From: a virus
DNA: 47,041 bases
Direction: 5' to 3' (one strand)
Virus record (IMG/VR): IMGVR_UViG_3300030202_003906
Span: 1 to 47,041 of that record
Part shown: positions 8,742 to 18,123 of the stretch, in pieces
How the letters are laid out: the number at the start of each line of letters is the position of its first letter
Position numbering within the stretch: position 1 is the stretch's first letter
Made by a program: the position numbers and the translations under genes
Notes under the pieces: model-generated
Databases searched by the model: none
What the model was told of the DNA's origin: nothing
What the model saw: only the letters and a program-made list of their open reading frames with translations

Positions 8742-9737
8742 GTGAAAGACTTAATTTGCATAACAGCACATTGTCCTAATACTGAAAAAAGAAAAATATT
8801 ACTTGATTTAGTTTTAGGGTTACAACCAATTAGAGATGACTTTGATATTATGGTTGTAAGTCATACTCCTATTACGTCGGATGTGCAAGAAAAAGTAGAT
8901 TGGGCAATCTATGATAAAGATAATGAATTATTAACTGAGTGGAAGTATCAAAATTCTCCATGGTTTCACCCTGAAAATAAACATATTCAATCTATCTTTT
9001 TTGGAGCTGGGAACACCTATCTTCCAGTACATAAACAATTAATTACTGGATATTCCTTAGCTAAAACTTTTGGTTACGAAAAAATCCATATGACTGAATA
9101 TGATGCTTATTATAAGGATTTTACTGAATTTTATGATAATTCTAAGGTTTTAGATGATTATGATGCTGTACTATATAAAAAACCTGATGGTTATGGGGAA
9201 ATTAATATTGAATGGGGATTAGGATGTTTTCATGCTGCTAAAATTTCTTCCTTAGATGAAAGAGCATTTAATTATACTAGTGATTCTATAAAAAAAGAAT
9301 TAGAAAATGCTTCTATTAAAACTACTGAAAAAAGAACTGAAGATATATATACAGCAAATAACAATAAAGTTTTATTTAAGGACCATAAACTTCTTACCCA
9401 GAATGGTAATCAAATAAGATTAGTTAATTTTCATGCTTTAAATTTAGACATGCAATGGGCTGTTCCTGTTTATGATTCAAAAATAAATCAAATTGTATTT
9501 GTAGGGTGGAATGAATCATCAAATAAACCTTGTAACGTAACTGTTATTATTAATAATTTTCGAGTTTTAAATTTTCCAAATCTTGAAAAATTACGTTGGT
9601 TTATAGAACCTCTTGGGACCCCAGAAGAAATATCAGATATTACTATTCTAATAAATAATAAATTAAGCCGACATATTCATCTCCACCCAGATAATATAGA
9701 AGATTTTAAATATTATAACTTTATCAAAGATGACTAA
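8742..9737 (+). CDS. Predicted GT-A-like glycosyltransferase, GTG start
   Basis: First gene of the glycan island. The 331-residue protein begins at GTG, the first in-frame start after the previous stop. An N-terminal Rossmann-like region (DLICITAHC, then FDIMVVSHTPI) leads to HMTEYDAYY at 117-125, where the E-x-D pair could act as a metal-binding DxD-type motif. A C-terminal domain of about 100 residues is of unknown type. Similar putative glycosyltransferases occur in T4-like marine phages. It overlaps the DegT gene by eight bases. The specific sugar is not visible. Confidence 0.55.
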   Translation: MKDLICITAHCPNTEKRKILLDLVLGLQPIRDDFDIMVVSHTPITSDVQEKVDWAIYDKDNELLTEWKYQNSPWFHPENKHIQSIFFGAGNTYLPVHKQLITGYSLAKTFGYEKIHMTEYDAYYKDFTEFYDNSKVLDDYDAVLYKKPDGYGEINIEWGLGCFHAAKISSLDERAFNYTSDSIKKELENASIKTTEKRTEDIYTANNNKVLFKDHKLLTQNGNQIRLVNFHALNLDMQWAVPVYDSKINQIVFVGWNESSNKPCNVTVIINNFRVLNFPNLEKLRWFIEPLGTPEEISDITILINNKLSRHIHLHPDNIEDFKYYNFIKDD

Positions 9738-10875
9738 AAAAATAGATTTATTTAAAGTTTTTATGGCACCTACAGCTGCTGAAGAAGTATCAAAAGTTCT
9801 TAATAGTGGTTATATTGGTCAAGGACCTAAAGTTAATGAGTTTGAAAATCAATTAAAAAACCATTTTAACCATGATTATATTCAGACTGTAAATGCGGGC
9901 ACATCAGCACTTCATTTAGCCTTACATTTATTAAAATCTCCTGATTCTCAATGGCCTGGATTAACTTCAGATGATGAAGTTTTAACTACTGCTATGACTT
10001 GTACAGCTTCAAATTGGCCTGTATTAGCTAATGGTTTAAAATTAAAATGGGTTGATATTGATTCAAAAACATTAAATATGGATCTTGATGATTTAGCTCG
10101 TAAAATTACTCCTAAAACTAAAGTTATTATTTTAGTTCATTGGGGTGGGTATCCTATTGATTTAGATCGAATAAAACAAATTCAAGATAAAACATACCAA
10201 ATGTATGGTTTCAAACCTGCTATAATTGAAGATGGAGCTCATTCATTTGGTTCAAGTTACAAAGGTAAACCTATTGGTACTCATGGTAATTTAACTATGT
10301 TTTCATTACAAGCAATTAAACATATTACTTCAATTGATGGTGGTTTATTACTTTCACCTCATAAGAAATTACATGATAGAGGTAAATTAGCTCGTTGGTA
10401 TGGGATAGACCGTGATGGAGATAGAAAAGATTTTCGTTGTGAAGCTGATATCGAAGAATGGGGATTTAAATTTCATATGAATGATGTTTGTGCTACTGTT
10501 GGAATTGAAAACTTTAAACATTTAGACGAAATTGTTTCTAAACATAAAGCAAATGCTGCTTATTATGATAAAGAATTACAAAATATTCCTGGGGTAACTC
10601 TTCTAGAACGTAAACCAGGTCATGATTCTGCATTTTGGATTTATTCTATGTTAGTAGAAAACCGTCCTGGTTTTTATAAGTGGATGGATGAGTGTAATAT
10701 TACAGTATCTCAAGTTCATGAACGAAATGATAAACATACTTGTGTAACTGAATATCGTTCTCATCTTCCAACATTAGATAAAATTATTAGAAGTATAGTT
10801 TCAATCCCTGTTGGTTGGTGGGTAAGCCAAGAAGAAAGAGAATATATTGTAGACTGTATTAAAAAAGGATGGTAG
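9730..10875 (+). CDS. DegT/DnrJ/EryC1/StrS aminotransferase, full length
   Basis: A PLP-dependent sugar aminotransferase that puts an amino group on a nucleotide-linked keto sugar. The 381 residues are the normal length. GYIGQGPKVNEFE at 27-39 and NAGTSALHLAL at 55-65 bind sugar and PLP phosphate, EDGAHSFGS at 167-175 contains the PLP-pyridine aspartate, and the Schiff-base lysine is K197 in LQAIKHI. It fits the WbpE step (3-amino transfer) if the nearby dehydrogenase, oxidoreductase and acetyltransferase form one pathway; it could equally make a 4-amino sugar. It overlaps both neighbours by a few bases. Confidence 0.9.
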   Translation: MTKKIDLFKVFMAPTAAEEVSKVLNSGYIGQGPKVNEFENQLKNHFNHDYIQTVNAGTSALHLALHLLKSPDSQWPGLTSDDEVLTTAMTCTASNWPVLANGLKLKWVDIDSKTLNMDLDDLARKITPKTKVIILVHWGGYPIDLDRIKQIQDKTYQMYGFKPAIIEDGAHSFGSSYKGKPIGTHGNLTMFSLQAIKHITSIDGGLLLSPHKKLHDRGKLARWYGIDRDGDRKDFRCEADIEEWGFKFHMNDVCATVGIENFKHLDEIVSKHKANAAYYDKELQNIPGVTLLERKPGHDSAFWIYSMLVENRPGFYKWMDECNITVSQVHERNDKHTCVTEYRSHLPTLDKIIRSIVSIPVGWWVSQEEREYIVDCIKKGW

Positions 10876-11786
10876 AATTTATTAAATTTTATAATAATCA
10901 TAAAGGATTAGTATTCCGTTCTCTATTCCCAGATCCTACTAATTTAATAGTTACAGTTAGTGATGGGTATACAGGATTAAATTTATGGAGAAGTAATCTT
11001 ACAGTTACCCAAAATACAGAATATTGGTTTTATGCTGATATAGATTCTTTAGAAAGAGAATTTACCATTTACAGTGAAGATTATCAAACACTTTTAAAAC
11101 TTTATATAAGTGTAGATGGATGCCCCTCAATAAAACAAATTGATAAATTTGGTATTCTTGAATCATATCAATATGATCAAAAAGATGAAAGAGGAGTATC
11201 TTTACCAATATATGAAATCTTCTTAAATAAAGTTTATGAAAATGAAAATTGTTATATTAAAGATAATGATATAGTATTTGATATAGGGGGTAATATAGGA
11301 ATTTTTTCTTACTATGCTATTTGTAAAAATGCTAAACAAATCCATACTTTTGAACCTGGATTACAACAATTTAATTCTATAAAAGATAATATTATTTCAA
11401 ATTTTTCTAATGTGATAGGTAATAATTGTGCCGTTAGTAAAACAGATAAACCAATTACATTTTACTTAGACCCAGAATCATCAGTAAAAAATAGTACAAC
11501 AAACCCATCAAATAGATTCTACCAAGTTAATTCTATAAATTTAGAAAAATATACTAAAGATAAAAATCTTAAAACTATTGATTTTTTAAAAATAGATTGT
11601 GAAGGAGGAGAGTATGATATAATAGATTCTTTAAGTAATGAATTTCTATTAAATGTAGTTAAAAAAATAGTTATTGAGTTACATAAAGATTTAGAATCTA
11701 AAGAAACAAATTTATTAATAAATAAATTAAGACAAAATAATTTTATAACGAATATTGAAGGTGATATTCTTTTTGCATGGAAATGA
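10869..11786 (+). CDS. FkbM-family methyltransferase with N-terminal extension
   Basis: A 305-residue protein with two parts. Residues 1-125 form a beta-rich region of unknown type. A SAM-dependent FkbM domain follows, with motif I FDIGGNIG at 137-144, FEPG at 161-164 and KIDCEGGE at 241-248. The enzyme probably O-methylates a sugar of the glycan assembled by this island. The following DUF1919 protein also starts with about 90 beta-rich residues, so the two N-terminal regions may play a similar binding role. It overlaps the DegT gene by seven bases and the next gene by ten. Confidence 0.82.
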   Translation: MVEFIKFYNNHKGLVFRSLFPDPTNLIVTVSDGYTGLNLWRSNLTVTQNTEYWFYADIDSLEREFTIYSEDYQTLLKLYISVDGCPSIKQIDKFGILESYQYDQKDERGVSLPIYEIFLNKVYENENCYIKDNDIVFDIGGNIGIFSYYAICKNAKQIHTFEPGLQQFNSIKDNIISNFSNVIGNNCAVSKTDKPITFYLDPESSVKNSTTNPSNRFYQVNSINLEKYTKDKNLKTIDFLKIDCEGGEYDIIDSLSNEFLLNVVKKIVIELHKDLESKETNLLINKLRQNNFITNIEGDILFAWK

Positions 11787-12751
11787 TTGAAATTACTCAA
11801 GCTACATATGGAGGAAGAATTCATTATACTGCTAAACAAGAGGTAAACACTCCACTTCAAGTAATTCTTAAAGATAAGAATTTAGAAGGAGAAATTTACA
11901 TAATGTCTCATAATAATTTATCTTTTACTGATTATTCATTCTCAGTATCTTCAGTAGTTTTACCTTTTTTAAAATCCCCTTATTTAGAAATTACTTTAGG
12001 TTCTCAAACCACATCTTATCCTTTTAATTTTGATAAAGGACCTTTAAATAATTTTTCTATAATATCAAATTCGTGTTTAGGTTGGAGAACTTATGAAAAA
12101 TTTAATTCTTCTTATAATTCTCCTACTATTGGTAATTTAATTTTAGATGATTTAGAATATTTAAGGTTTTGTGAACACAATGAAACTTATTTAAATGCTG
12201 AAATGGTATTTGGAGAAAGTAAAGGCAACATAAATTTTAAAAATAGTTGTGGAAATGTTAGGGTTATTAATGATAAAGCTGATATACCTGATAATTATCC
12301 TATTAGTCATCATTTAGATTTAGAAATTCATTGGATACATACCCACCCAAGATCTAAACTTACTTTTAAAGATAATATCTACCATTACGTAGAATTTAAA
12401 GACCAAATAATTCCTTTATCAACATTTAAAGAAAAATGGATTAGAAGAGTAAATAGAGTTAAATCAACAGAAAAAATATTTATTTGGTCTTCTTCTGAAT
12501 TATTTAATGCTCATGGTAATTGGGAAAGAAAACAAATTATTAATAGATTTAAATCACTCCCAGATAGAAGTATTTTTCTTACTGAACGAAAAGAAGAAGC
12601 ATTTGAAGATGATTTACACATAGTTAAATATATTCCTAAATGGAAGGGAAATTCTCAATATGAAAGAGATTCATCTGGAGGCATGTTATGGAATGATCAA
12701 TTAGATAATGCACAAATCACCCACGATATAATTATTTCAAAATTTATATAA
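11777..12751 (+). CDS. DUF1919-like exopolysaccharide protein
   Basis: A 324-residue protein whose core matches DUF1919, a family found in polysaccharide loci. FSIISNSCLGW at 93-103 and YNSPTIGNLI at 113-122, followed by EYLRFC at 127-132, are the family's opening block; HHLDLEIHWIHTH and NWERKQIINRF follow. The first 90 residues are a beta-rich domain of unknown type. DUF1919 proteins are thought to be transferases but no activity is proven to my knowledge. The last base of its stop codon is the first base of the acetyltransferase start. Confidence 0.72.
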   Translation: MEMIEITQATYGGRIHYTAKQEVNTPLQVILKDKNLEGEIYIMSHNNLSFTDYSFSVSSVVLPFLKSPYLEITLGSQTTSYPFNFDKGPLNNFSIISNSCLGWRTYEKFNSSYNSPTIGNLILDDLEYLRFCEHNETYLNAEMVFGESKGNINFKNSCGNVRVINDKADIPDNYPISHHLDLEIHWIHTHPRSKLTFKDNIYHYVEFKDQIIPLSTFKEKWIRRVNRVKSTEKIFIWSSSELFNAHGNWERKQIINRFKSLPDRSIFLTERKEEAFEDDLHIVKYIPKWKGNSQYERDSSGGMLWNDQLDNAQITHDIIISKFI

Positions 12752-13185
12752 TGAATTTAATACCTTTAACTGAAAATGATTTACCTTTTTTACTAGAAAT
12801 CAGAAATGATGATTCTACAAGAAATAACTTAGAGAATGATTCAACATTTACTCTTCCAGAGTGTAGAATTTGGTTTGAATGCACTAAACCTAAATGGTAC
12901 ATTATTTTTCAACATGGGATGCGTTTAGGTTATATTAGAACTAATGGTGATGAAGTTGGTTGTGATATACATCCTAATTTTAGGAGACGTGGTTATGCTA
13001 AAATGGCTTATGAAACTTATCTTGAAGATAAGGACTATGCTTCACTATGGGTTTTTGAAGATAATTTTGCAAAAGAATTATATGAAAAACTAGGTTTTTA
13101 TACTACTTGGAAAAGTAAAATAATTAGAGAAAGAAAATATGTAAAAATGGAATGGATATCAACTAAATCAATGACTTATGGATAA
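12751..13185 (+). CDS. GNAT-family N-acetyltransferase
   Basis: A 144-residue acetyl-CoA-dependent transferase. The pyrophosphate-binding Q/RxxGxG/A motif is RRRGYA at 78-83, preceded by the GCDIHPNF strand; the C-terminal ELYEKLGF is the typical last motif. In this setting an amino-sugar acceptor is most likely, but a protein or small molecule is possible. It starts at TAATG with the DUF1919 gene and overlaps the next gene by eight bases. Confidence 0.85.
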   Translation: MNLIPLTENDLPFLLEIRNDDSTRNNLENDSTFTLPECRIWFECTKPKWYIIFQHGMRLGYIRTNGDEVGCDIHPNFRRRGYAKMAYETYLEDKDYASLWVFEDNFAKELYEKLGFYTTWKSKIIRERKYVKMEWISTKSMTYG

Positions 13186-14110
13186 TAAAGTTTGTTTTGT
13201 TACTAGTTTTTGGTTAGGAGAAAGACGTATGGAATCTCCTGCATATAAAGAAGATAGATTGTATTTTTTAAAAAAACAAATTGAACTTCTTCAAACAAAA
13301 AAACATACCCTATCCAAGATTATATTTAATTTCAATATAATCCCAGAACACTACTCTTATTTATCTGAAATAATTTCTATAACTCCTAAACAAATTCAAG
13401 GTACAGAAGTAGAAATTAATATTAGAGAAAATATAGGTATTAGCTATGGAGCTTGGTCTGATTGTTTTTCTAAACATAAAAGTGATTATGATTACTATGT
13501 TTTTAATGAAGATGATTATTTCTTTGTTCAAGACAATTGGGATACTTATTTAGTTAATAAACATAATTCATATAATGATTGCGGTTATCTTTGTATGTTT
13601 GTTAGAGAACCCCATGAATGGAATAATTACAGAAAAATTGCTGGAAGTAGTGTAGGTATTGCTTCAAGTAAAACTTTAATGAAAATTTACTCCAAATATG
13701 GTAAACTCCCTAGCTTAGATAAAAAAGTAGATCATGCTTTAGAAGAATATAAAGTAGGTCAAGACATACAAAACCAGTTTGGGTTTGCTTTTCTAGAAGT
13801 AGGTTTAAATTTATATGATGTAAGAGATGATTATGCTATTTTATTTGAAAAAGGATCACCTTTAGATCCAAATTGTAATCAATGGAAAATGTTTGATTGG
13901 AATCCTGAGTATCTATCTGTATGTAGTATTTATTTTTCTAATTCTTTTGGATGGTTTGTTTCTCATGATTTAGAATTTTTACAACATCATCAAATAACTA
14001 CTTACGAAGAAGCTATATACTATTATAATAATAGATTAACGTATTTTAAAGATAAGTATGAAGGAGATAGTACTAGAATTGAATGGATAAAAAGAGAAAT
14101 AAATGTGTAA
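13178..14110 (+). CDS. Predicted GT-A glycosyltransferase
   Basis: A 310-residue protein with an N-terminal Rossmann-like segment (KVCFVTSFWLG) and a likely metal-binding acidic motif FNEDDYFF at 109-116, after DYDYYVF, as in GT-A enzymes. The C-terminal half includes HHQITTYEEAIYYY. I see no close named family. It is the last gene before the promoter at 14115, so it probably ends the first glycan sub-operon. Confidence 0.6.
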   Translation: MDNKVCFVTSFWLGERRMESPAYKEDRLYFLKKQIELLQTKKHTLSKIIFNFNIIPEHYSYLSEIISITPKQIQGTEVEINIRENIGISYGAWSDCFSKHKSDYDYYVFNEDDYFFVQDNWDTYLVNKHNSYNDCGYLCMFVREPHEWNNYRKIAGSSVGIASSKTLMKIYSKYGKLPSLDKKVDHALEEYKVGQDIQNQFGFAFLEVGLNLYDVRDDYAILFEKGSPLDPNCNQWKMFDWNPEYLSVCSIYFSNSFGWFVSHDLEFLQHHQITTYEEAIYYYNNRLTYFKDKYEGDSTRIEWIKREINV

Positions 14111-14114
14111 CTTA

Positions 14115-14146
14115 TTTGGTTACCGTAAAAAAATTTCGTATATTTA
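14115..14146 (+). promoter_or_regulatory. Bacteroidota-type promoter for the Cas4-like nuclease
   Basis: TTTG at 14115-14118, a 20-base spacer starting GGTTACC-like (GTTACC here, GTTCCCC elsewhere) and TATATTTA at 14139-14146 followed by CG. The nuclease start codon is 18 bases after the -7 element, so the leader is very short. Confidence 0.8.
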
Positions 14147-14164
14147 CGACTTAAATAATTAGAT

Positions 14165-15112
14165 TTGGCTAAGAAGAAAAAACTGCCCAAAATAGTTACA
14201 GAGATAAGAAATAACCCTCCTGAACCAGTTAATTTTGCGTTTGAGAAGAATATTTCTTATTCACAATTATCTATGTATACTCAATGTCCTAAAAAATGGG
14301 CATTACAATATAGAGATGGTCATAAAGTTCGTGAACAAAGTATTCATATGACATTTGGTACTGCATTACATGAAACACTTCAAATGTATCTTGATGTAAT
14401 GTATGAAAAAAGTGCTGCTGAAGCTGATAGAATTAATTTAGTAGATGATTTTGAAGAGCGTTTAAGAAATTGTTATGCTGAGGCTTATCAAACAAATAAT
14501 AAAGAACATTTTTCATCTCCAGAACAACTTAGAGAATTTTTTGATGATGGTGTTGCTATTATAGAATATATTAAAAAAAATAGAGGTAAATATTTTTCTA
14601 AACGGGGATGGTCATTAGTAGGTTGTGAAGTACCTATTGTATTAGCACCTAATCCGCGTTTATCACGCGTTAAATACATGGGTTATTTAGATGTCGTGTT
14701 ATACCATGAAGATACAGAAAAATTTGTTATAATCGATATAAAAACTTCAACCAAAGGTTGGGGCCCTAGAGAAAGAAAAGATAAATCTAAACAATACCAG
14801 TTAGTTTTATATAAAAAATTCTTTGCTCAACAATATAATATTCCTATTAGTAATATTGATATTGAATTCTTTATTGTAAGACGTAAATTATGGGAATCTC
14901 AAGATTTTGCTATTAAACGCGTCCAACAATTCAGACCTCCCTCAGGGAAAACTTCAATAAATAGAGCAACTGAAAGTCTAAATAAATTTTTAGATAATTG
15001 TTTCACCCAAGAAGGCTATAATCAAAAACCAATGCCTTATAAAATAAATAATAATTGTAAATGGTGTCCTTATTACAAAACTCACTTATGTAGTGCGACT
15101 TTTGAAGGATAA
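14165..15112 (+). CDS. Cas4/RecB-type PD-(D/E)XK nuclease with Fe-S cysteines, TTG start
   Basis: A 315-residue nuclease of the Cas4/AddB-like PDDEXK superfamily. SYSQLSMYTQCPKKW at 31-45 is the family's opening motif; GTALHE is at 65-70, the catalytic aspartates are D176 (GYLDVV) and D191 with K193 (DIKT), and QLVLY at 212-216 is motif QxxxY. Four cysteines (C41, C298, C301, C309) have the spacing of a 4Fe-4S cluster that joins the two ends. The start is TTG, since no ATG precedes SYSQL in frame. It has its own promoter and sits inside the glycan island but is probably a recombination or DNA-degrading enzyme. Confidence 0.88.
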   Translation: MAKKKKLPKIVTEIRNNPPEPVNFAFEKNISYSQLSMYTQCPKKWALQYRDGHKVREQSIHMTFGTALHETLQMYLDVMYEKSAAEADRINLVDDFEERLRNCYAEAYQTNNKEHFSSPEQLREFFDDGVAIIEYIKKNRGKYFSKRGWSLVGCEVPIVLAPNPRLSRVKYMGYLDVVLYHEDTEKFVIIDIKTSTKGWGPRERKDKSKQYQLVLYKKFFAQQYNIPISNIDIEFFIVRRKLWESQDFAIKRVQQFRPPSGKTSINRATESLNKFLDNCFTQEGYNQKPMPYKINNNCKWCPYYKTHLCSATFEG

Positions 15113-15115
15113 TTA

Positions 15116-15125
15116 TATACGTATA
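15116..15125. promoter_or_regulatory. Palindrome TATACGTATA upstream of the 61-residue gene
   Basis: Second copy of the palindrome seen at 2517, four bases after a stop codon and again followed by AATATAAA. Its last bases overlap CGTATATTCA, which resembles the -7 element. It may be a regulator site or part of a weak promoter for the gene at 15149. Confidence 0.35.
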
Positions 15126-15148
15126 TTCAAATATAAATTAAATATGTT

Positions 15149-15334
15149 ATGGCTAATAAAGATATGACACTAACAAGTGTTAAAATCAAAAAGGATTTGT
15201 TTGAATCTTTTAAAATCGAGTGTGTTCGAAGAAAATTTTCGTTCCAAAAACTTGCTGATCGAGCTATTCATTTGTATCTTACAGATGAAGATTTTAGAAA
15301 ACAACTTACAAACCACAACGATTTAGAACTTTAA
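15149..15334 (+). CDS. Small ribbon-helix-helix-like protein
   Basis: A 61-residue protein with one beta strand (MTLTSVKIKKDLF) and two helices (FESFKIECVRRKF, SFQKLADRAIHLYL), the shape of Arc/CopG-type DNA-binding proteins. An acidic tail follows. Many small phage regulators look like this, but DNA binding here is inference. It lies just downstream of a TATACGTATA palindrome, the kind of operator such dimers bind. Confidence 0.55.
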   Translation: MANKDMTLTSVKIKKDLFESFKIECVRRKFSFQKLADRAIHLYLTDEDFRKQLTNHNDLEL

Positions 15335-15337
15335 AAA

Positions 15338-16768
15338 ATGAAAGAAGGTTATTTACCAAAGGATCAACGGAAAAATATTTTGTTGATCACAGACGATATT
15401 CGTCTCCCATCAGGTGTAGGGCATATAGGAAAAGAAATTGTAATCCAAACTGCACACCATTATAATTGGGTAAATTTAGGCTCAGCAATCAACCATCCTG
15501 ATGTAGGTAAAAAGTTTGATTTAAGTCAAGAAACTAATAAAGAAATAGGTATTGAAGATGCTTCCTGTTTTATAATTCCATTTAATGGGTATGGTAATCC
15601 TGATGTTTTAAGACACGTAATTAAAGAAGAAAAAATAGATGCTGTTTTTATAATTACAGATCCACGTTATTTTGATTGGTTGTTTGCAATTGAGAATGAA
15701 ATTAGAAAAAAAACTCCTATTATTTATTTAAATATTTGGGATGATCTACCTGCACCAATGTATAATAAAGCATTTTATGAATCTTGTGATGCATTATTAG
15801 GGATTTCAAAGCAAACAGTTAATATCAATAAAATGGTATTAGGGGAAAAATCAAAAAATAAAATTATTGATTATGTCCCTCATGGTTTAAATCCTAAAAT
15901 GTTCTTTCCTTTAGATAAAACTTCTGAAGAATTTATAAAGTTTAGAAATGAAGCTACTAAAGGTAAAGAAAAAGATTTTATTTTATTTTTCAATTCAAGA
16001 AATATTCGCCGCAAATCAATTCCAGACGCTTTATTAGCTTGGAAATATTTCCTTGATACTTTACCTAAAGAAAAAGCAGATAAATGTTTATTCATTCTTC
16101 ATACTGAACTTATTAGTGAACATGGAACAGATCTACAAGCTGTTCATAATTATATTTTTGGGCAAGATAATGCTACTGTTCAATTTTCTACTCAAAAATT
16201 GTCTACTCAACAAATGAATTCTTTATATAATTTAGCTGATGCTCAAATTTTATTATCATCTGCTGAAGGTTGGGGATTATCATTAACAGAAGCTTTATTA
16301 ACTGGTACCCCAATTATTGCTAATGTTACTGGTGGGATGCAAGATCAAATGAGATTTGAAGATGAGGATGGAAATTGGATTGATTTTGATTCTGATTTCC
16401 CATCTAACCATACAGGTAAATATACAAAATGTGGTAATTGGGCATTTCCAGTATACCCAAGTAATCTTTCCTTAGTAGGTTCACCTCAAACTCCATATAT
16501 TTGGGATGATAGATGTAATCCCTTAGATGCTGTAACTCATATTACTTCATTATATAATATGACTCGTGAAGAAAGAGAAAAAATAGGAAAAGAAGGTTAT
16601 GATTGGGCTCATAGTGAAGAAGCTGGATTTACTTCTCCTAAAATGGCAAAAAGAGTAATGGATAGCGTTGATAAGTTATTTAAAAGTTGGAAACCTCGTC
16701 CAAATTATGAATTTATTAATACTAATGAAGTTAAAGAAGATAGAGTACCCCATAAATTGTTATATTAA
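15338..16768 (+). CDS. GT4-type glycosyltransferase (GT-B fold)
   Basis: A 476-residue retaining-type glycosyltransferase. The N-terminal domain begins ILLITDDIRLPSGVGHI; the C-terminal nucleotide-sugar domain starts near FILFFNSRNIRRKS and contains EGWGLSLTEALLTGTPII, the E-x7-E type motif of the GT4 family. HGLNPKMFFPL separates the domains. The donor sugar is unknown. Another GT4 enzyme follows after 21 bases, so they probably act in sequence. Confidence 0.85.
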   Translation: MKEGYLPKDQRKNILLITDDIRLPSGVGHIGKEIVIQTAHHYNWVNLGSAINHPDVGKKFDLSQETNKEIGIEDASCFIIPFNGYGNPDVLRHVIKEEKIDAVFIITDPRYFDWLFAIENEIRKKTPIIYLNIWDDLPAPMYNKAFYESCDALLGISKQTVNINKMVLGEKSKNKIIDYVPHGLNPKMFFPLDKTSEEFIKFRNEATKGKEKDFILFFNSRNIRRKSIPDALLAWKYFLDTLPKEKADKCLFILHTELISEHGTDLQAVHNYIFGQDNATVQFSTQKLSTQQMNSLYNLADAQILLSSAEGWGLSLTEALLTGTPIIANVTGGMQDQMRFEDEDGNWIDFDSDFPSNHTGKYTKCGNWAFPVYPSNLSLVGSPQTPYIWDDRCNPLDAVTHITSLYNMTREEREKIGKEGYDWAHSEEAGFTSPKMAKRVMDSVDKLFKSWKPRPNYEFINTNEVKEDRVPHKLLY

Positions 16769-16789
16769 ATTAAAGAATACATATTAAGA

Positions 16790-18121
16790 ATGAAAAAACC
16801 ACTATTCATTATATCCTCCCCTTTTGACACATACTCTGGTTATGGAGCTCGTAGTCGTGATTTAATTAAATCTATTATTAAGAGTGATAAGTATGATGTT
16901 AAATTACTTTCTCAAAGATGGGGTACTACTCCTTTTGGGTTTTGTGAAGATCATTCACAATGGAAATTTTTATTAGATTATATTGCACCTTTAGAATGGC
17001 AGCAAGGTAAAATGCCTAAACCTGATGTTTGGTCTCAAATTACAGTACCTAATGAATTCCAACCTGTTGGAAGATTTAATATAGGTTTTACTGCTGGGAT
17101 GGAAACTACAGCGGTAGATCCTACTTGGGTTGAAGGTATGGAAAGAATGGATTTAAATTTTGTATCCTCAGAACACTCTAAAAAAGTATTTTTAGATTCT
17201 CAATTTGATAAAATCCATGAAAAAACTAAACAAAAAGTAGGTATAGTTAAAATAACAAAACCACTTGAAGTGTTATTTGAAGGAGCTGATTTATCTACTT
17301 ATTTCCCATTAACAGATAAACAAATTTATACTAAGCAAGCTACTCCCCTAATTTCAGATATAAATGAAATTCCAGAATCTTATGCCTATCTTTCAGTAGG
17401 ACATTGGATGCAAGGTAATATGGGTGAAGATAGAAAAAATATAGGGTTATTAATTAAAGCTTTTTATGAAACTTTTAAAAATAAAAAAAATAAACCTGCA
17501 TTAATTTTAAAAACTTCAAGTGCGGGAGCATCTTATGTAGATAGAGATCAAATCCTTAAAAAAATTACCCAATTGAAAAGTTCAGTTGTATCTAAAAACC
17601 TTCCTAATATATATTTGTTACATGGTGAACTTTCAGATGTTGAAATGAATTTACTTTATAATCATCCTAAAGTAAAAACTATGGTTAGTTTAACTAAAGG
17701 TGAAGGTTTTGGACGCCCTCTACTTGAGTTTAGTTTAAGTAAAAAACCAATTATTGTAAGTGGATATAGTGGCCATATGGATTTTTTAAATCCTGAATTT
17801 AATGTTATGTTAAAAGGATCATTAACTAATGTCCATAAAAGTGCAGCTGTACCAAAAATGATTCTTGAAGATTCTAAATGGTTCTCACCTGCTCATCCCG
17901 AAGTTGGTAAAGCATTTGTTGACACATTTGAAAATTATAAAAAATATCAAGAACTAGGTAAACGTCAAGCTCATTTAAGTAAAACAAAATTTAGTTGGGA
18001 AGCAATGCATACTAAGTTTGATGGGCTATTAAGTGAATATCTTGATAAATTACCTAAAGAAGTTCCTTTAAATATGCCTAAGATGAACTTACCAAAATTA
18101 AAATTACCTAAAAAGAAGTAA
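16790..18121 (+). CDS. GT4-type glycosyltransferase (GT-B fold)
   Basis: A 443-residue glycosyltransferase of the same class as its upstream neighbour. It opens with LFIISSPFDTYSGYGARSRD, a nucleotide-sugar-type Rossmann start with a glycine-rich loop. The C-terminal domain has LHGELSDVEMNLLY and KGEGFGRPLLEFSLSKKPII, again the E-x7-E-type motif. It ends in a proline/lysine repeat tail (MPKMNLPKLKLPKKK), perhaps for membrane or protein contact. The acceptor and donor are unknown. Confidence 0.85.
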   Translation: MKKPLFIISSPFDTYSGYGARSRDLIKSIIKSDKYDVKLLSQRWGTTPFGFCEDHSQWKFLLDYIAPLEWQQGKMPKPDVWSQITVPNEFQPVGRFNIGFTAGMETTAVDPTWVEGMERMDLNFVSSEHSKKVFLDSQFDKIHEKTKQKVGIVKITKPLEVLFEGADLSTYFPLTDKQIYTKQATPLISDINEIPESYAYLSVGHWMQGNMGEDRKNIGLLIKAFYETFKNKKNKPALILKTSSAGASYVDRDQILKKITQLKSSVVSKNLPNIYLLHGELSDVEMNLLYNHPKVKTMVSLTKGEGFGRPLLEFSLSKKPIIVSGYSGHMDFLNPEFNVMLKGSLTNVHKSAAVPKMILEDSKWFSPAHPEVGKAFVDTFENYKKYQELGKRQAHLSKTKFSWEAMHTKFDGLLSEYLDKLPKEVPLNMPKMNLPKLKLPKKK

Positions 18122-18123
18122 CT

